This document shows, piece after piece, positions 32,215 through 43,603 of a stretch of DNA of 64,000 bases. Source of the stretch: Cercis canadensis (lineage: Eukaryota; Streptophyta; Magnoliopsida; Fabales; Fabaceae); contig QAOA01002492.1 in assembly GCA_003255065.1 (NCBI GenBank), positions 49,828 to 113,827 on the forward strand, given 5' to 3'. The notes beneath the pieces were generated by a model that was given only the letters and a program-made list of their open reading frames with translations, searched no databases and had not been told where the DNA came from. Made by a program: the position numbers and the translations under genes. Every line of letters begins with the position of its first letter. Positions within the stretch are counted from its first letter, which is position 1.

Positions 32215-33890
32215 ATAATCATAAATAGTAACAACAAAAAAACCAATAAATACATATATCAATGGAGATGAAACCCTCATAAATGAGTGACAACACATAA
32301 CCAATACATGTTTCTTTATTCTTTTCAAAAGGGTCATTTAAATTTGTTTATTGGTCATACTATCTTCTTGGCTTTAAAATAGGGTAAATTAATCTCAGGG
32401 AATTTTCTCTCACTATCTCTCCTCCATTTAGCTTTTTATTTCCCTTGGTAATATACCTACTATTGAACACAAAAATTGCCAAATTTTTTGTTTATCCCAC
32501 TTTTCCTTTCATTATAAATGGTGTATCATACTTGCATTGCTCTATGCCATTTACAAGATCTAAATAAGCAAGTTCTCTCAAAGAGCCTTGAAACTTTTTG
32601 ATGTATCATTCTTTATCTTCATTGTTTTCAATTATGTGTTAACACAAATAGAGTTTTTTTGGTCATTCATCCTTTGCTTTGTCTTTTAGCAAGTAAGAAG
32701 CTTTTAGTATATAAATCCTTCTATGTGTTGTTCTGCAATTTGCTATCTACCATATCAAGTGCTATTCTCCAGCTCAAGATCATGACAAGCTGCATATAGT
32801 TTGAGGTGAATCCGTTGAACTAGGAGGCCATAGTGTAAAGAATGAATTATTGATTTGATGCAAAAATTAATTGTTTGTTTGTCAGTGGAATCAAAATCCT
32901 AGGCTTCACAACATGAAGGACATGATTTAGGCCTTCTTTTGTACACAGTTTGAGCCTTTCTAGCTAACTCTATGTATGATACATATCCCTAGCATATCCC
33001 ATTGAGCCTAAATAAACCTTTTCTTTGTCATCCACATTAATCCTAGCCCTTAGATGAATATCCTGACAAGCACCTTTAATTTAACACACATGTTCAATCT
33101 TGGAAGCATCTAGAGCTAAGGAATAATAGGGATGATGGGTGGAGTAGAGAAAGAAACATATTGATGAATTAGCCACTAGATAAACAAAAGGGAAAGTGCT
33201 ACATCCCTGTTGTAAGAGAAATAATTTTTGCAATGAAAAGAAAAATACATATTTGCAAGCATTCAGAACAAAAAAAATAAAAAGACAAGAATCTTCTTAA
33301 AAGTAGAAAGTGATGGGATGCAATAACTCAAAAGTGAAAATCTTGTTGGTGGATGACAAGTAAATGTGAAAATAAGTTTGGGGGTGTTAGAAGTAAAGAG
33401 ATGTGTGCTCTTGAGAATTGCTCTAGACTGAAAATGTGTGATGGGTGAATTGAGTAATATTATTGTCTAGTATCCTACCCTTACCCCAATTATACATTAC
33501 AAGCTTATGAAAAGTCCTTCTGATCTTTGATGTTCTGATTGGCCTACATTAGTTGAGATTAACATGAAAAGCAAGCTTATGAGATTCTGAATTATTTCAA
33601 TTAGAGATCATCACATTTGAACTTGTTTACATAAATTGATTTAAGTTGCAAAGAATATGGTGAAAAGGGGCTATATTTACACTCACTTAGGGAATTTAGG
33701 TGAGATGAGATTGACAATTGGGTTGACATTTTACACATGACATATTGAATTTTTCTTGAAGCTAAATTGAGATCTTTGAGGCCTGTATGGTTAGTAGATT
33801 AAGTCTTTACTCAATAATTAGTTTGTGTAGAGTTGTAATTTTTATTTCTCTTTGCTTGAGGACGAGAAAAATATTAAGTTTGGGGGTATT
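32215..33890 (+). other. Probable 3' untranslated region of element D
   Basis: No coding sequence. Athila-like phrases occur (GAATCCGTTGAACTAGGAGG near 32809; an upstream tract AAGTTTGGGGGTGTTAG near 33374; TTGCTTGAGGACGAG near 33853). The polypurine tract TTTGGGGGTATT ends at 33890. The left limit is uncertain. Confidence 0.5.
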
Positions 33891-34084
33891 TGTTGAATGG
33901 ATGTTATACCCACTCTTTAGATATTTTTAGCTTTATATTTTGTTTGTTCTTTAGAATTTTTGTTAATGAATGATGTGTTTTTGTGTTATTTTTGTAGCAC
34001 TAGAAGAATAGCAAGGATTTCAAGTTTTAGAGTGAAAGAGATATATTTGGAAGAAAAGGAATAGACAAAGGTCCAAAGGAGAGA

Positions 34085-34445
34085 GAGAGCCTAGGCACTC
34101 ATTCTTGAGAGCCTAGGCGCTCCATGCATTGTAGTGTGAACAGACAGAGAGTTCAGAGCCTTATAGCTGATTATTTAGCGCCTAAGCCCCTATGAGTGAA
34201 GTTTGCATAAAAATTCTAATAGCTTCAGCACCTAGGCACCACCTCTCTAGTGCCTCAATGCTTGATTTCCTTTCCAACATATGTTTTCCATAGACACTAG
34301 CACCACAATGCTGGCCTTTGAGAGCCTCAACGCCCGACTTATCCTCTCCAGTACAAATTCCAAATGCTTTGGTGCCTCGGTGCTCGTAATGCATGAAGCA
34401 GCATAGGAGCCAGTGCTTAGGCGCTGTGTTCCTAGAGCCGACGCG
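34085..34445 (+). repeat. Palindromic GCCTAGGC cluster in U3 of element D
   Basis: Copies include GAGCCTAGGCGCTCC, TTAGCGCCTAAGCCCC, CAGCACCTAGGCACC and GTGCTTAGGCGCTG, spaced tens of bases apart. The truncated LTR D1 has the same cluster (31085-31345). Confidence 0.65.
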
Positions 34446-34674
34446 CTCAAGTTTGCAGTGATGTGTCAGTGTCTTTTAATCCCAAACTAATCAAGACTCT
34501 TTGAAAAAATCTTTAAATAGGGTTGTCAGGGTGAGAAATAGGACTTTTGACACTTTGAGAGGTCAAAAAAGAGGCGCAAGATGAAATTGGGAGAGGAGGA
34601 TTAGCTACTCTAATTCGCATCGTTACTGAGTTTCTTGATCTTTTCTTCATTTCTTCTTTGTCTAAATATTCAGC

Positions 34675-35532
34675 AATTGTGTTTTCCTTTATCTTCATGA
34701 ACTAATTTCTTTTTCGAGGACTACGATGTAGCCTAACTATGAATGGTTGTTGTAATTTCTTATTGAATTAATCTATGATTTATCTTTTCTACTTGAGTAT
34801 TTATCTCTAATATTCATGCTTCTAATTAACTGGCCATTAATTAGTTGTTGGGTTAATCACAATGAGACTAGAAGGAGATTTGTGTGTATAGTTCATTGGG
34901 ATAGATACAATAGGTTGCATGTAGGATAGGAATATAACTTCATGGTCTGTGTAGTCAATTAAAGAGATCCATAGAACTTAATAAATTTATGATTATTGTA
35001 ATTCACATAGGAATATAGAGGATTAATAATTAGGGATATTTTCATTAGTCCTTGGGAGAGGCTGGTGAATAAATTAGGGAATCTCGATTAGAAATTAGAA
35101 AGATAATTGTGTTTTACTTTATCTTCATAAAATAATTTCTTTTCCTAGGGCTACAATGTTGCCTAACTATGAATGATTGTAATTTTTTATTGAATTAATT
35201 AGTGATTTATCTTTTTTACTTGAGTATTTATCTCTGATCTTCATTTTTCTAATTAACTGGTCATTAATTAGTTGTTGGGTTAATCACAATGAGACTGGAA
35301 GAAGATTTGTATGTCTAGTTCAATAGGATAGATACCATAAGTTGCATGTAGGATAAGAATATAACTTCATGGCCTATGTAGTCAATTAAAGAGATCCATA
35401 TAACTTAATGAATTTTTGGTCATTGTAATTCACATAGGAATATAGAGGATTAATAATTAGGGATATTTTCATTAGACTTTGAGAAAGACTAATGAATAAA
35501 TTAGGGAATCTCGATTAGCAATTAGAAAGATA
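34675..35532 (+). repeat. 430-bp imperfect tandem duplication within LTR D
   Basis: 34675-35104 and 35105-35532 align throughout (for example AACTGGCCATTAATTAGTTG and AACTGGTCATTAATTAGTTG) with several percent difference. It lies in the R/U5 part of the LTR. Confidence 0.8.
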
Positions 35533-35815
35533 ATTCTAGATTAAAAATTTAAGTAATGAAACCTATAGTAGTTATGGTGAAATAAAAAACCCTAGGCTTT
35601 CTCTACAGTTATATTGTGATTTTTACCTGGTTTTGTTTACTTTTAATTTACTTAAGTTCAATGGTGCAATTTCTCATTAATTAGTTGTTCAGATAAAATT
35701 AGAATTGACCTAATTTTGATATTTAATACCTTTAATCCTCATGGGATGATATCTCACTCTCATTATATTACTTGTTAGACAATAGCATGCATTTGTGCTC
35801 TATTTTATCACAACA

Positions 35816-37595
35816 CTCATTGTAATAGTCGATGTTGTAAACAAAAATAGTTGTTGGTATCTTATTGTATGATATCTATTGAAGAGAAATGGAAGTTGTT
35901 CATTTTCGTTGAAATATTGACATTAGTTACTTCACATTGTATATATATTAGTAATTGTTCAACAAATAACTACTATGGAGTTAATATACTATTGATGATA
36001 GAAAAATTATTGTGAAAGGGCAAAGTCCGTAAGACTTGATTTGAACTCATAAATAAAAATTATGGATAGTGTATTACTATATGCAAACCTCAAAGAGTGA
36101 TAAATGTTGGCCAATTGATGTGGTTGCCATCATGAATATAAAAAGAAAATATGGATAGTTTATTAAATTATATGTCTTCAACCAAAATGCAAGATGTTCA
36201 CTTTTGTTGAAGTATTTACATTGATAATTTCACCTTCAAAGTACATTATTAAACATTGATTAAAAAAAATCAATATGGAATTAATATTGGTATCGAACAG
36301 AGAAAAGTTATTGTGATATGACATAGTCCTTCACATATTATTTGAAGTCATAATTTCATTTCATTCATTATTGAATGGAAAAAATAAAAGCAATTACCTA
36401 AGATGGGGCGCTTCAATTTAATAATGAGTTAAAGGGAGATGAAAGAAATTTGAAGCTACGTGGCATAAATGCACCGGTTTTGGGAACGTTAAAGTAGCAT
36501 CTATCCACAAATAATACAATGGCCCAACAAACAGAGCGCTAGGTATCCTTCATTATCTCAATCTAATGAAGCGTCATCTTCTTCAGAGGAAAACAACTGG
36601 GGCAATTGGAAGAATTAGAAATTGATGTGTAGCTATTGAATTGACCCCCTAAGCACCTTTATAAAGGAACTACAGATTCCTACTCTCCCTACAGTGGTTT
36701 AGATGATAATCAGGACGGTTCATCTAGCAAATCCTTTCACAGTTGGAGCCCTAAAAAATGGCAGGTATGTTTTGTGAAAAAGATTGTTCTAAGTGAGCAG
36801 TACATTTTCCTCTGGACATTAAAACATGCCGAATTGGATACAAAAATTTATATTTGTTTTCCATAGTTGTTTTTGTGGTGGTCTCCACATACGTTAAATT
36901 TTTCTCTTTTTGTGCTGATCTTTATTGTCTTATATACCTTGGAATATTATGTTTTTGGTAACAAGTGATAGGTGGTAATCTAACCACTTTATTGCTAGAC
37001 TATCCAGATATGATATTCTTGTCATTTTATGGTTTTTAATTAATGGATTTTTTTTTTTGTTATTGATTAAATGAGACAATGCAACATATGCAAACATCAA
37101 ACTAAATATGAGACGTTGTTGAGTAATTAATTGTCAAACAACTGTTAGAACCCACAATTTGTAAATACTGGTAAATAAAATTACTTGCTATCTATTTGTC
37201 TATCATCGAGTTTTACAGCTTATTTATGCTTTTTTTAGTTGTGGATAAAGCTATTATCTATCAATGACAAGGGAAATATACTAGCCTAATAATCAGCATG
37301 AATTGATTGTCAGTTTGCTGTCTCCATTGGTTTCTATTATAATGGATAATAATTTTCAGTATAATTGACAATATCTAGATTGATGCTTTTATTTGGATAT
37401 TCAATAACTTATACAACGCAACATATAGGAATATCATAGTAGATATGAAATGTTGTTCAATAATTAATTTTAGAATAATTATTATTACCCACAAATAGTA
37501 GATATTGCCACAATAAATTGCTTGCTAGCCAATTGTCCACCATAAAGTTTAAATATTTAGTTATCTGCTTATAGTTTTACTGTTTGTTGTGCACC
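35816..37595. other. AT-rich spacer with diverged local duplications
   Basis: No ORF of note. Two diverged repeats are visible: about 298 bp apart (near 35897 and 36196, GTTCATTTTCGTTGAAATATT) and about 337 bp apart (near 37082 and 37419, CAACATATGCAAACATCA). It is the least transposon-like part of the window and holds the promoter-like site at 36656. Confidence 0.4.
36656..36770 (+). promoter_or_regulatory. Possible gene start: TATA box, short leader, ATG and splice donor
   Basis: CCTTTATAAAGG (36656-36667) is a perfect TATA-type palindrome. An ATG follows at 36758, in the context CTAAAAAATGGCAG, immediately followed by GTATGT, a good donor. No downstream exon was recognised, and L2 lies 0.8 kb further on. 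It may be a real gene 5' end, a captured fragment, or chance. Confidence 0.25.
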
Positions 37596-38643
37596 TGTCA
37601 CAACGTACCTGAAGGTTGTTATGACGCAAATGATGGACTTAAAAAAAAGATTAGTTTTTTGAAAGAAAATTTGGAGTTGCCACCAATCGTATTAAGAAAA
37701 CGAGAAACAATTAAAAAATTATTTTTTAATTAAGTAAATAAAAAAAATGGTATGCGAACTAGAGAGGGTTCGGGAATTAGTTTATGTATAGGGAAGGTGT
37801 TAGACACCCCATAACACCTGTCTAAAAGACGGTTACTTAAAATTAGTTGTGCGAATCATAAAATGGCCAAAAAAAGTATTTTATTCATCCCTAAAATAAA
37901 CTACACAAATGATATAAAAATAAAAATATTGGTAAAAAAATTAAACGTGAAATGCATGAAACTAACGTGCTTTAAATCCTTTCACCTATTATTTGCATAT
38001 GGTGCCCTCTAGGATGGTGCTTATCCTTACCTAGGAACGATAAGGTGGGTCACCCAATATGTAGATGGATCGCTCTATCCCTCCATGATAAGGAAGGGGC
38101 CTATAGATACTACGCGACACAAATATATTTTTTATATGCAGTGCAAATTCATGGTTTTAAGTATTACAAAACCTATCTCGAGGAAAGGGACTTTAATTAC
38201 ATTAAAAAAAATAACGTAATATAAATGAAAGTCTCTTGCTCCTAGCTTGCAACAAAACCTTCTCCAGCGAAGTCTTCCAACTTACCCATGACCATAATCA
38301 CTCTCAGTCATATGTCAAATTGCTCAAACAAAACACCGAATTCAAGTTAAAAAATTCATAACCAAATATCATCTCAAATATAATGACCACAACTTGGAGA
38401 AATTAATAACCCAACAATTATTTCAAATCAAACTCAAGAATGAATTTAAGACAACTACCCCAAATGTATGACTACCAACCAAGTCTCACACAGGCAAATG
38501 CAAAATTTATGAAATCAACATGTCAATAGCTCTTATGCAATGCTTAGAACCAAGTTAACAACTCACAAAAATGGAACAACGAAAAATTAAAAAAAATATT
38601 ACTCAAACAGAATCCAAAACAGCTGCATTCAAAATAAAATTGG

Positions 38644-39061
38644 AAGCAGGAGAAAAATGAAAAGAAAAATACAAAAATTTTACACATTGAAGAAACACAT
38701 CTTTTAGTTCTAAAAAATCAAGAATCATGCAATTTGGAGCTATATAACTCAAATTAGAGAAAAAAAATTGAACACTGCCGGAGATGGGGCAGTAATGTCA
38801 GTGCAGCGGTGAACAACTATATTCAAACTAAAGCTGGGAGTGAGCTAGACANAAGCAGGAGAAAAATGAAAAAAAAAAATACAAAAATTTTACACATTGA
38901 AGAAACACATCTTTTAGTTCTAAAAAATCAAGAATCATGCAATTTGGAGCTATATAACTCAAATTAGAGAAAAAAAATTGAACACTGCCGGAGATGGGGC
39001 AGTAATGTCAGTGCAGCGGTGAACAACTATATTCAAACTAAAGCTGGGAGTGAGCTAGACA
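38644..39061 (+). repeat. ~208-bp direct duplication around a single N (likely assembly artefact)
   Basis: 38644-38851 and 38853-39061 are near-identical, differing in an A-run, with N at 38852. Confidence 0.85.
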
Positions 39062-40053
39062 TGAAAAAGTTCTGAAAATTGAATGCATTGAAGATATATG
39101 TCTTATGGTTCTAACAAGATAAACAATGCTCAAATCCAAGCTCTATAGCAACAGAAAGAATTAAAAGACTACATGTTGCTAGAGAAGATCAACAGGCTTG
39201 ACAATGCAAAAAAATAGCCAAATTTAAATTTGAACTGGGAGCAGGGGAGACATGCAAAAAATCTAAAAATTACTTACATTGAAGAGACATATCTTTCGGT
39301 TCTAATGGGACAAATGGTGCTAAATTGAAAGCTCTATAGCTCAAGAAATAATTAAAAGACTACATGTTGCCAAAGAAAATCAACAGGTTTGACAATACAA
39401 AAAAAATAGCCAAATTTAAATTAGAACTAGCAGCAGGGGACACATGAAAAAAATATAAAAATTACATACATTGAATATATACATCTTACGGTTCTAATGA
39501 GACTAACATTACTTCATTCTGAGCTCTGCAGCTCTGTCTTGAAAAAGGAAACCGAATGCTGTCAGTACTCACTGACAGACCCGGAAATGACTTATGCAAA
39601 TGCTTGCTTATGCTAAAGCAAACACTAATCCATTTTGAAACCAAGCCACAATAAAGCAAACAACACATTTCCAATCAAGTCTCAACCCAAACCTGAATCA
39701 AGCATTATAACACCCCCAAAACCAAGAAAAATAACATCCAAAAATAAACCAAGGCAGTAGAGTTTATATCGAATAGAATGCATGTTAGTGCAACTAAAAG
39801 GAGGCTAATAGAACCAATTCAACAAAAAATCCAGAGCATGGCAACATAAGCAAAAGTGCAAAAATCAATCATGCAAATCTTCATATCCAGCATCATAATC
39901 TAAAGTTTATCCAAAGGATAGAACACAAGATACATCCATTCCATAAAATCGTACATCTGAACTTTGAATCAAAGAGAAAAAGGGAAAGAAATCATACCCT
40001 AGATGATTAAATCACAAATAGATGCTTAATGGCTTCCTTTCTTCCTCTCTACC

Positions 40054-40087
40054 TTTTTTTTTTTTTTTTTTTTTTNTTTTTTTTTTT
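40054..40087. repeat. Poly-T tract containing an N
   Basis: Continuous T run with a single N at 40076. Likely another unresolved contig join within a homopolymer. Confidence 0.7.
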
Positions 40088-40784
40088 CTATTTTGCTCTC
40101 TTTTCCTCTGCTAAATAGTTTTTTGTTTTTCCTCTTCTCCCCTTCTTCCTTTGCTATTCGGTTTCTGTCCCTTTGACTATTCTTTCTCCCCTCTTTGACG
40201 TATGCTCTCTCCCTCTCTTAGATATTTCCTCTTTTGCTTTCCACTTTTGCCTTCCAAGTAGCTGCCACTGTCGCCCTTTTTTAGTTTGCTTTGTTTCTTT
40301 GTTTGTTTAGTTATCTATTTTAAAAAAAAAAAAGATAATTAATAGCTTGGACCAATAGGGAGAGAAAAAAAATCTATTCCTTACTCTCTTATTAGCTCTC
40401 TTAGATTCACTGATGCAAAAATTTATTCACAAAATTTATTTTTTATTTGCAAAAATTAAATTATTAAAAAATGGGCTAAATGAGCTTGGATAAAAATGGG
40501 CTAAATTGACAATAGACTGGGCCTAGGTTTTGCTTCATTACAAAAGCCCAAACAACAAAATAAAAAATACTAATTAGAAATTAAGGATTTATCTGTTTTT
40601 TTTTTTCCAAAAATTTTTATGCCTTAAAAAAGACCCAGATACAATATGGTGTCTACAGTTGTCCTTCTTTACATGTTTTCTCATAGATAAAACACACTAA
40701 ATCATCGCTTGTTGTGTTTTAATATAATAAACATGTAAAGATAAAATATAATTATTTTTTCTGGAGCACAAAATAAATGACAAA

Positions 40785-41665
40785 GAAATTTAAGAGCATT
40801 GAGATCTTTTACCTGAGAGCCGACAAGAATTTAAAAGCACCCAGATCTTTCACTCGAGAGCCAACAGGAATTTAAAAGCACCAAGATCTTTCACCTGAAA
40901 GCCAACAAAATTTAAAAGCCTTAAGGTCTTTCACTCGGGAGCTAACAAGAATTTAAAAGCACCGATATCTTTCACCCAGAAGCTAACAAAATTTAAAAAT
41001 ACCGAGATTTTTCACCTAGGAGCCGACAAGATTTAAAAGCACCGAGATCTTTCATTCTGGAGCCAATAGAATTTAAAAAGCAACTGAGATCTTTCACCTA
41101 GGAGCCTACAAAATTTAAAGCCACTGAGATCTTTCACTTGGGAGCCGACAAAAATTAAAGGCACCGAGATCTTTCACCCTAGAGCCGATAGAAATTTAAA
41201 AGCACTAAAATCTTTCACTCAGTAGCCCACTGGAATTTAAAAGCACCGAGATCTTTCACCCGGGACCCAATAGAATTTAAAAGCACTGATATCTTTCACC
41301 CGGGAGCTTACAGAACTTAAAAGCATTGAGAACTTTCACCCGGGAGCCTACAAAATTTAAAAGCACTGAGATCTTTCACCTAAGAGCCTATAAACATTTA
41401 AAAGCTCTGAGATCTTTCACCAGGGAGCTAACTAAATTTAAAAGGACCAAGATATTTCACTCGGGAGCCAATTGAATTTAAAAGCACTGAGATCTTTTAC
41501 TCGGGAGCCGACAAGAATTTAAAAGCATCAGGATCTTTCACTCGGGAGCTAGCAAAATTTAAAAGAAACGAGATCTTTCACCTGGGAGATGACAAGAATT
41601 TTAAAGCACCGAGATCTTTCACTCGGGATCCGACNTCACTTGGGATCCGACAAGAATTTAAAAGA
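40785..41665 (+). repeat. ~41-bp tandem array, about 21 copies
   Basis: Head-to-tail copies of a unit with consensus near GAGATCTTTCACCCGGGAGC plus CGACAAAATTTAAAAGCACC, 40-42 bp each and 10-25 percent diverged. A single N at 41635 is flanked by a 16-bp repeat (41619-41634 and 41636-41651). Arrays of this kind are common in untranslated parts of Tat/Ogre elements. Assignment to one is inference. Confidence 0.85.
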
Positions 41666-42065
41666 CTAACGAACCGTCAAACCTTGACCAAACTATCAAG
41701 TAAATGCAAAATGAAAACCTCGATCAGACTATCAAGTGATAAAATTTAGATTGACATAAAATTTTAAAAAATCTGATGGACCATTAAACCTTGACCGAAC
41801 TGTCAAGTAAATGTAAAATGGAAATCTCAACCGAACTGTTGAGTTGATTAAAATAAAATTGGTAGGAAAATTTTGAAAATTTTAACGGACCGTCAAACCT
41901 TGACCAAACTATCAAGTAAATGCAAAATGAAAACCTTGACCGAACTATCCAGTGATAAAATTGATATTAGCATGAAATTTTAAAAACTTTGATGGAGTAT
42001 CTAACCTTGACCAAATTGTCAAGTAAATGCAAAATGGAAACCTTGACTAGACTATTGAGTTGACT
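41666..42065 (+). repeat. ~107-bp tandem array, about 4 copies
   Basis: Units begin at about 41676, 41780, 41884 and 41994 with forms of GGACCGTCAAACCTTGACC and contain CAAGTAAATGCAAAATG. It follows directly on the 41-bp array. Confidence 0.75.
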
Positions 42066-42593
42066 GACATGGTAATGCATGAGTTTTAATTCTTTTCTCT
42101 CCTTTTTTTTTTTTTTTTTTTTTAAATCAAATCTCAAAGAGCTTAAAGACCGAAAGACGTTTAATTAGCCTAAAGATACAACACGACTTGTTTGCTTAAA
42201 GAAGATTTAACCCAATCAAAATTTATCCCATTTTGAAGCTTTTTGCTTTTTAACCAAACACTGAAGCATACCATTCAAGCTCACTTGATTTGAGATTATA
42301 GTGTCATCATCAATCTATTGCTCTCAGTTGCTATGAAAACTTTGAGAGCGCTTCCTTCTAAACTTTTCCACTTGAACTCCTCTAAATACTCATCATAAAG
42401 ATTTTGTAATTACTTTAAAGCGAATTCGCAAAAATTAATGCTTATTATTCTAATCTAGTAACATCTACTCTTATTTTATTTAACAAAAATTAATGAAATG
42501 AGTAATGCATTCAAGAAATGACAAAGTGGTGAAGAAATGATTGAGATGAGACATGATCTATGCCCCTTGATTTATGCAAATGAATAACCCATG
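42066..42593. other. Non-coding spacer left of element E
   Basis: Includes a poly-T run near 42101-42123 and otherwise AT-rich sequence. I see no gene or recognisable repeat. Confidence 0.4.
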
Positions 42594-43026
42594 TGAAGAG
42601 ACTTGGATAACCGCTCCTCTAGGATAGCTGTCCATCAATCGGCACATGAAAATCCAAAATACTTTATCTTTCAATTTTTAGAATAAACAATACTTGTTTT
42701 TTCGCTTGAATTGTGGATCTCCTCAACAACTCTTCAAAGAGGAAATTTCCTCACCATACACAGGAAAAAATGCCTGAAAGAGGCAAGGTCCTCTCATGAC
42801 TTATTTGCATAGTAGGATTTACTTTTCACATCAGTAGAATGTTACTTATATAACCAGGTGGAATAGATCCTTCTTAGCTAGAACTAGTTCTTGAAAGCAG
42901 AACTAGTTCTTAAGACTTCATACTAACTTGTCTTGAAATAAATACTAAGAGACAAAGCATAGGATTAGTCAAAACATAGTCATTTGTTATCATAAAAAAT
43001 TGGCGTAGAGAATTATGGAATTAACA
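42594..43026 (-). repeat. Truncated 3' LTR of element E
   Basis: On the minus strand it begins TGTTAATTCCATAATTCTC at 43026, right after the polypurine tract, and matches 48115-47694 in the 5' LTR. The match stops at 42594, so the R/U5 end is missing. Two ACTAGTTCT repeats lie near 42884-42911. Confidence 0.8.
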
Positions 43027-43040
43027 ATCTCTCCCTTTTT
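43027..43040 (-). promoter_or_regulatory. Polypurine tract of element E
   Basis: AAAAAGGGAGAGAT on the minus strand directly precedes the LTR TG. Confidence 0.75.
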
Positions 43041-43603
43041 GATGATGACAAATGATTAAGGAAAATCTCCCCTTGAATATGAGCATACTTCATAACTAGT
43101 TTTGAAACTAGTTCTAAATGTAATTTTTTAAAACAAGGATTTAAGAGAAGGGAGTTTTCCAGCATATGAGATAAACATAACAAGTAAAACAAGAATAACA
43201 TTGCAATTAGAAAATCTCAGGTTTTCTCCCCCTTTGTCATTATCAAAAAGACAAGGTAGAGTAATCAGATAATCATAGGAAAGAACAATTAGATCAATCA
43301 ATAAAAAAGAAGAGGCAAACATCCGAAGAAAATTGCAGAAAGAATAAAAATCCACATAGTTAAGATCAACAGAATTCAAAAATGCTAGGATCAATGTATG
43401 ATGCATGAAATGCAACAAGAGAAATGACATCTTATGCTGGGTAATTATCAAAAGTTCTACATATTCAACTAAAAGCTGGACATAGAAAATAAATCCTAGG
43501 AAGTAGAAGGCTGAGAGGATTTCAAAGCTGCCAATTATGCCTTTGTGAGTGCTAACTCTTTCTCAACCACAACTAAGTGAGCAGAGCATTCAAAAGATAA
43601 GGT

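Larger units (their letters stand above)
33891..35815 (+). repeat. 3' (or solo) LTR of Athila-type element D
   Basis: Begins TGTTGAATGGATG after a polypurine tract. U3 has clusters of AGCGCCTAGGCGCT-like palindromes, then a TATA-like CTTTAAATAG at 34511-34520. The 3' part resembles other Athila LTR ends (CTCATGGGATGATATCTCACTC). The end is placed near 35815 by comparison and is approximate. No PBS or coding region follows. Confidence 0.65.
37596..40657 (+). repeat. L2: second solo LTR of family L
   Basis: Starts TGTCACAACGTACC like L1 and ends ATATGGTGTCTACA. The internal plan is the same: GGGAAGGTGTTAGACACCCC, ~190-bp repeats (38770-39560), a CT/T-rich tract (40020-40320), and GGACCAATAGGGAGAG. 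It has no coding content. Immediate flanks do not give a 5-bp TSD at the TG/CA ends. GTTGT occurs at 40658-40662 and at 37586-37590, five bases outside the left end. A 208-bp single-N duplication inflates its length. Confidence 0.75.

Noticed and set aside
40785-41665. Possible CRISPR-like array
   Set aside because: Units are head-to-tail with no unique spacers, and the DNA is plant nuclear.
43013-43451. Minus-strand hydrophobic ORFs near the copia 3' LTR
   Set aside because: They run across the polypurine tract and LTR boundary; no recognised protein.
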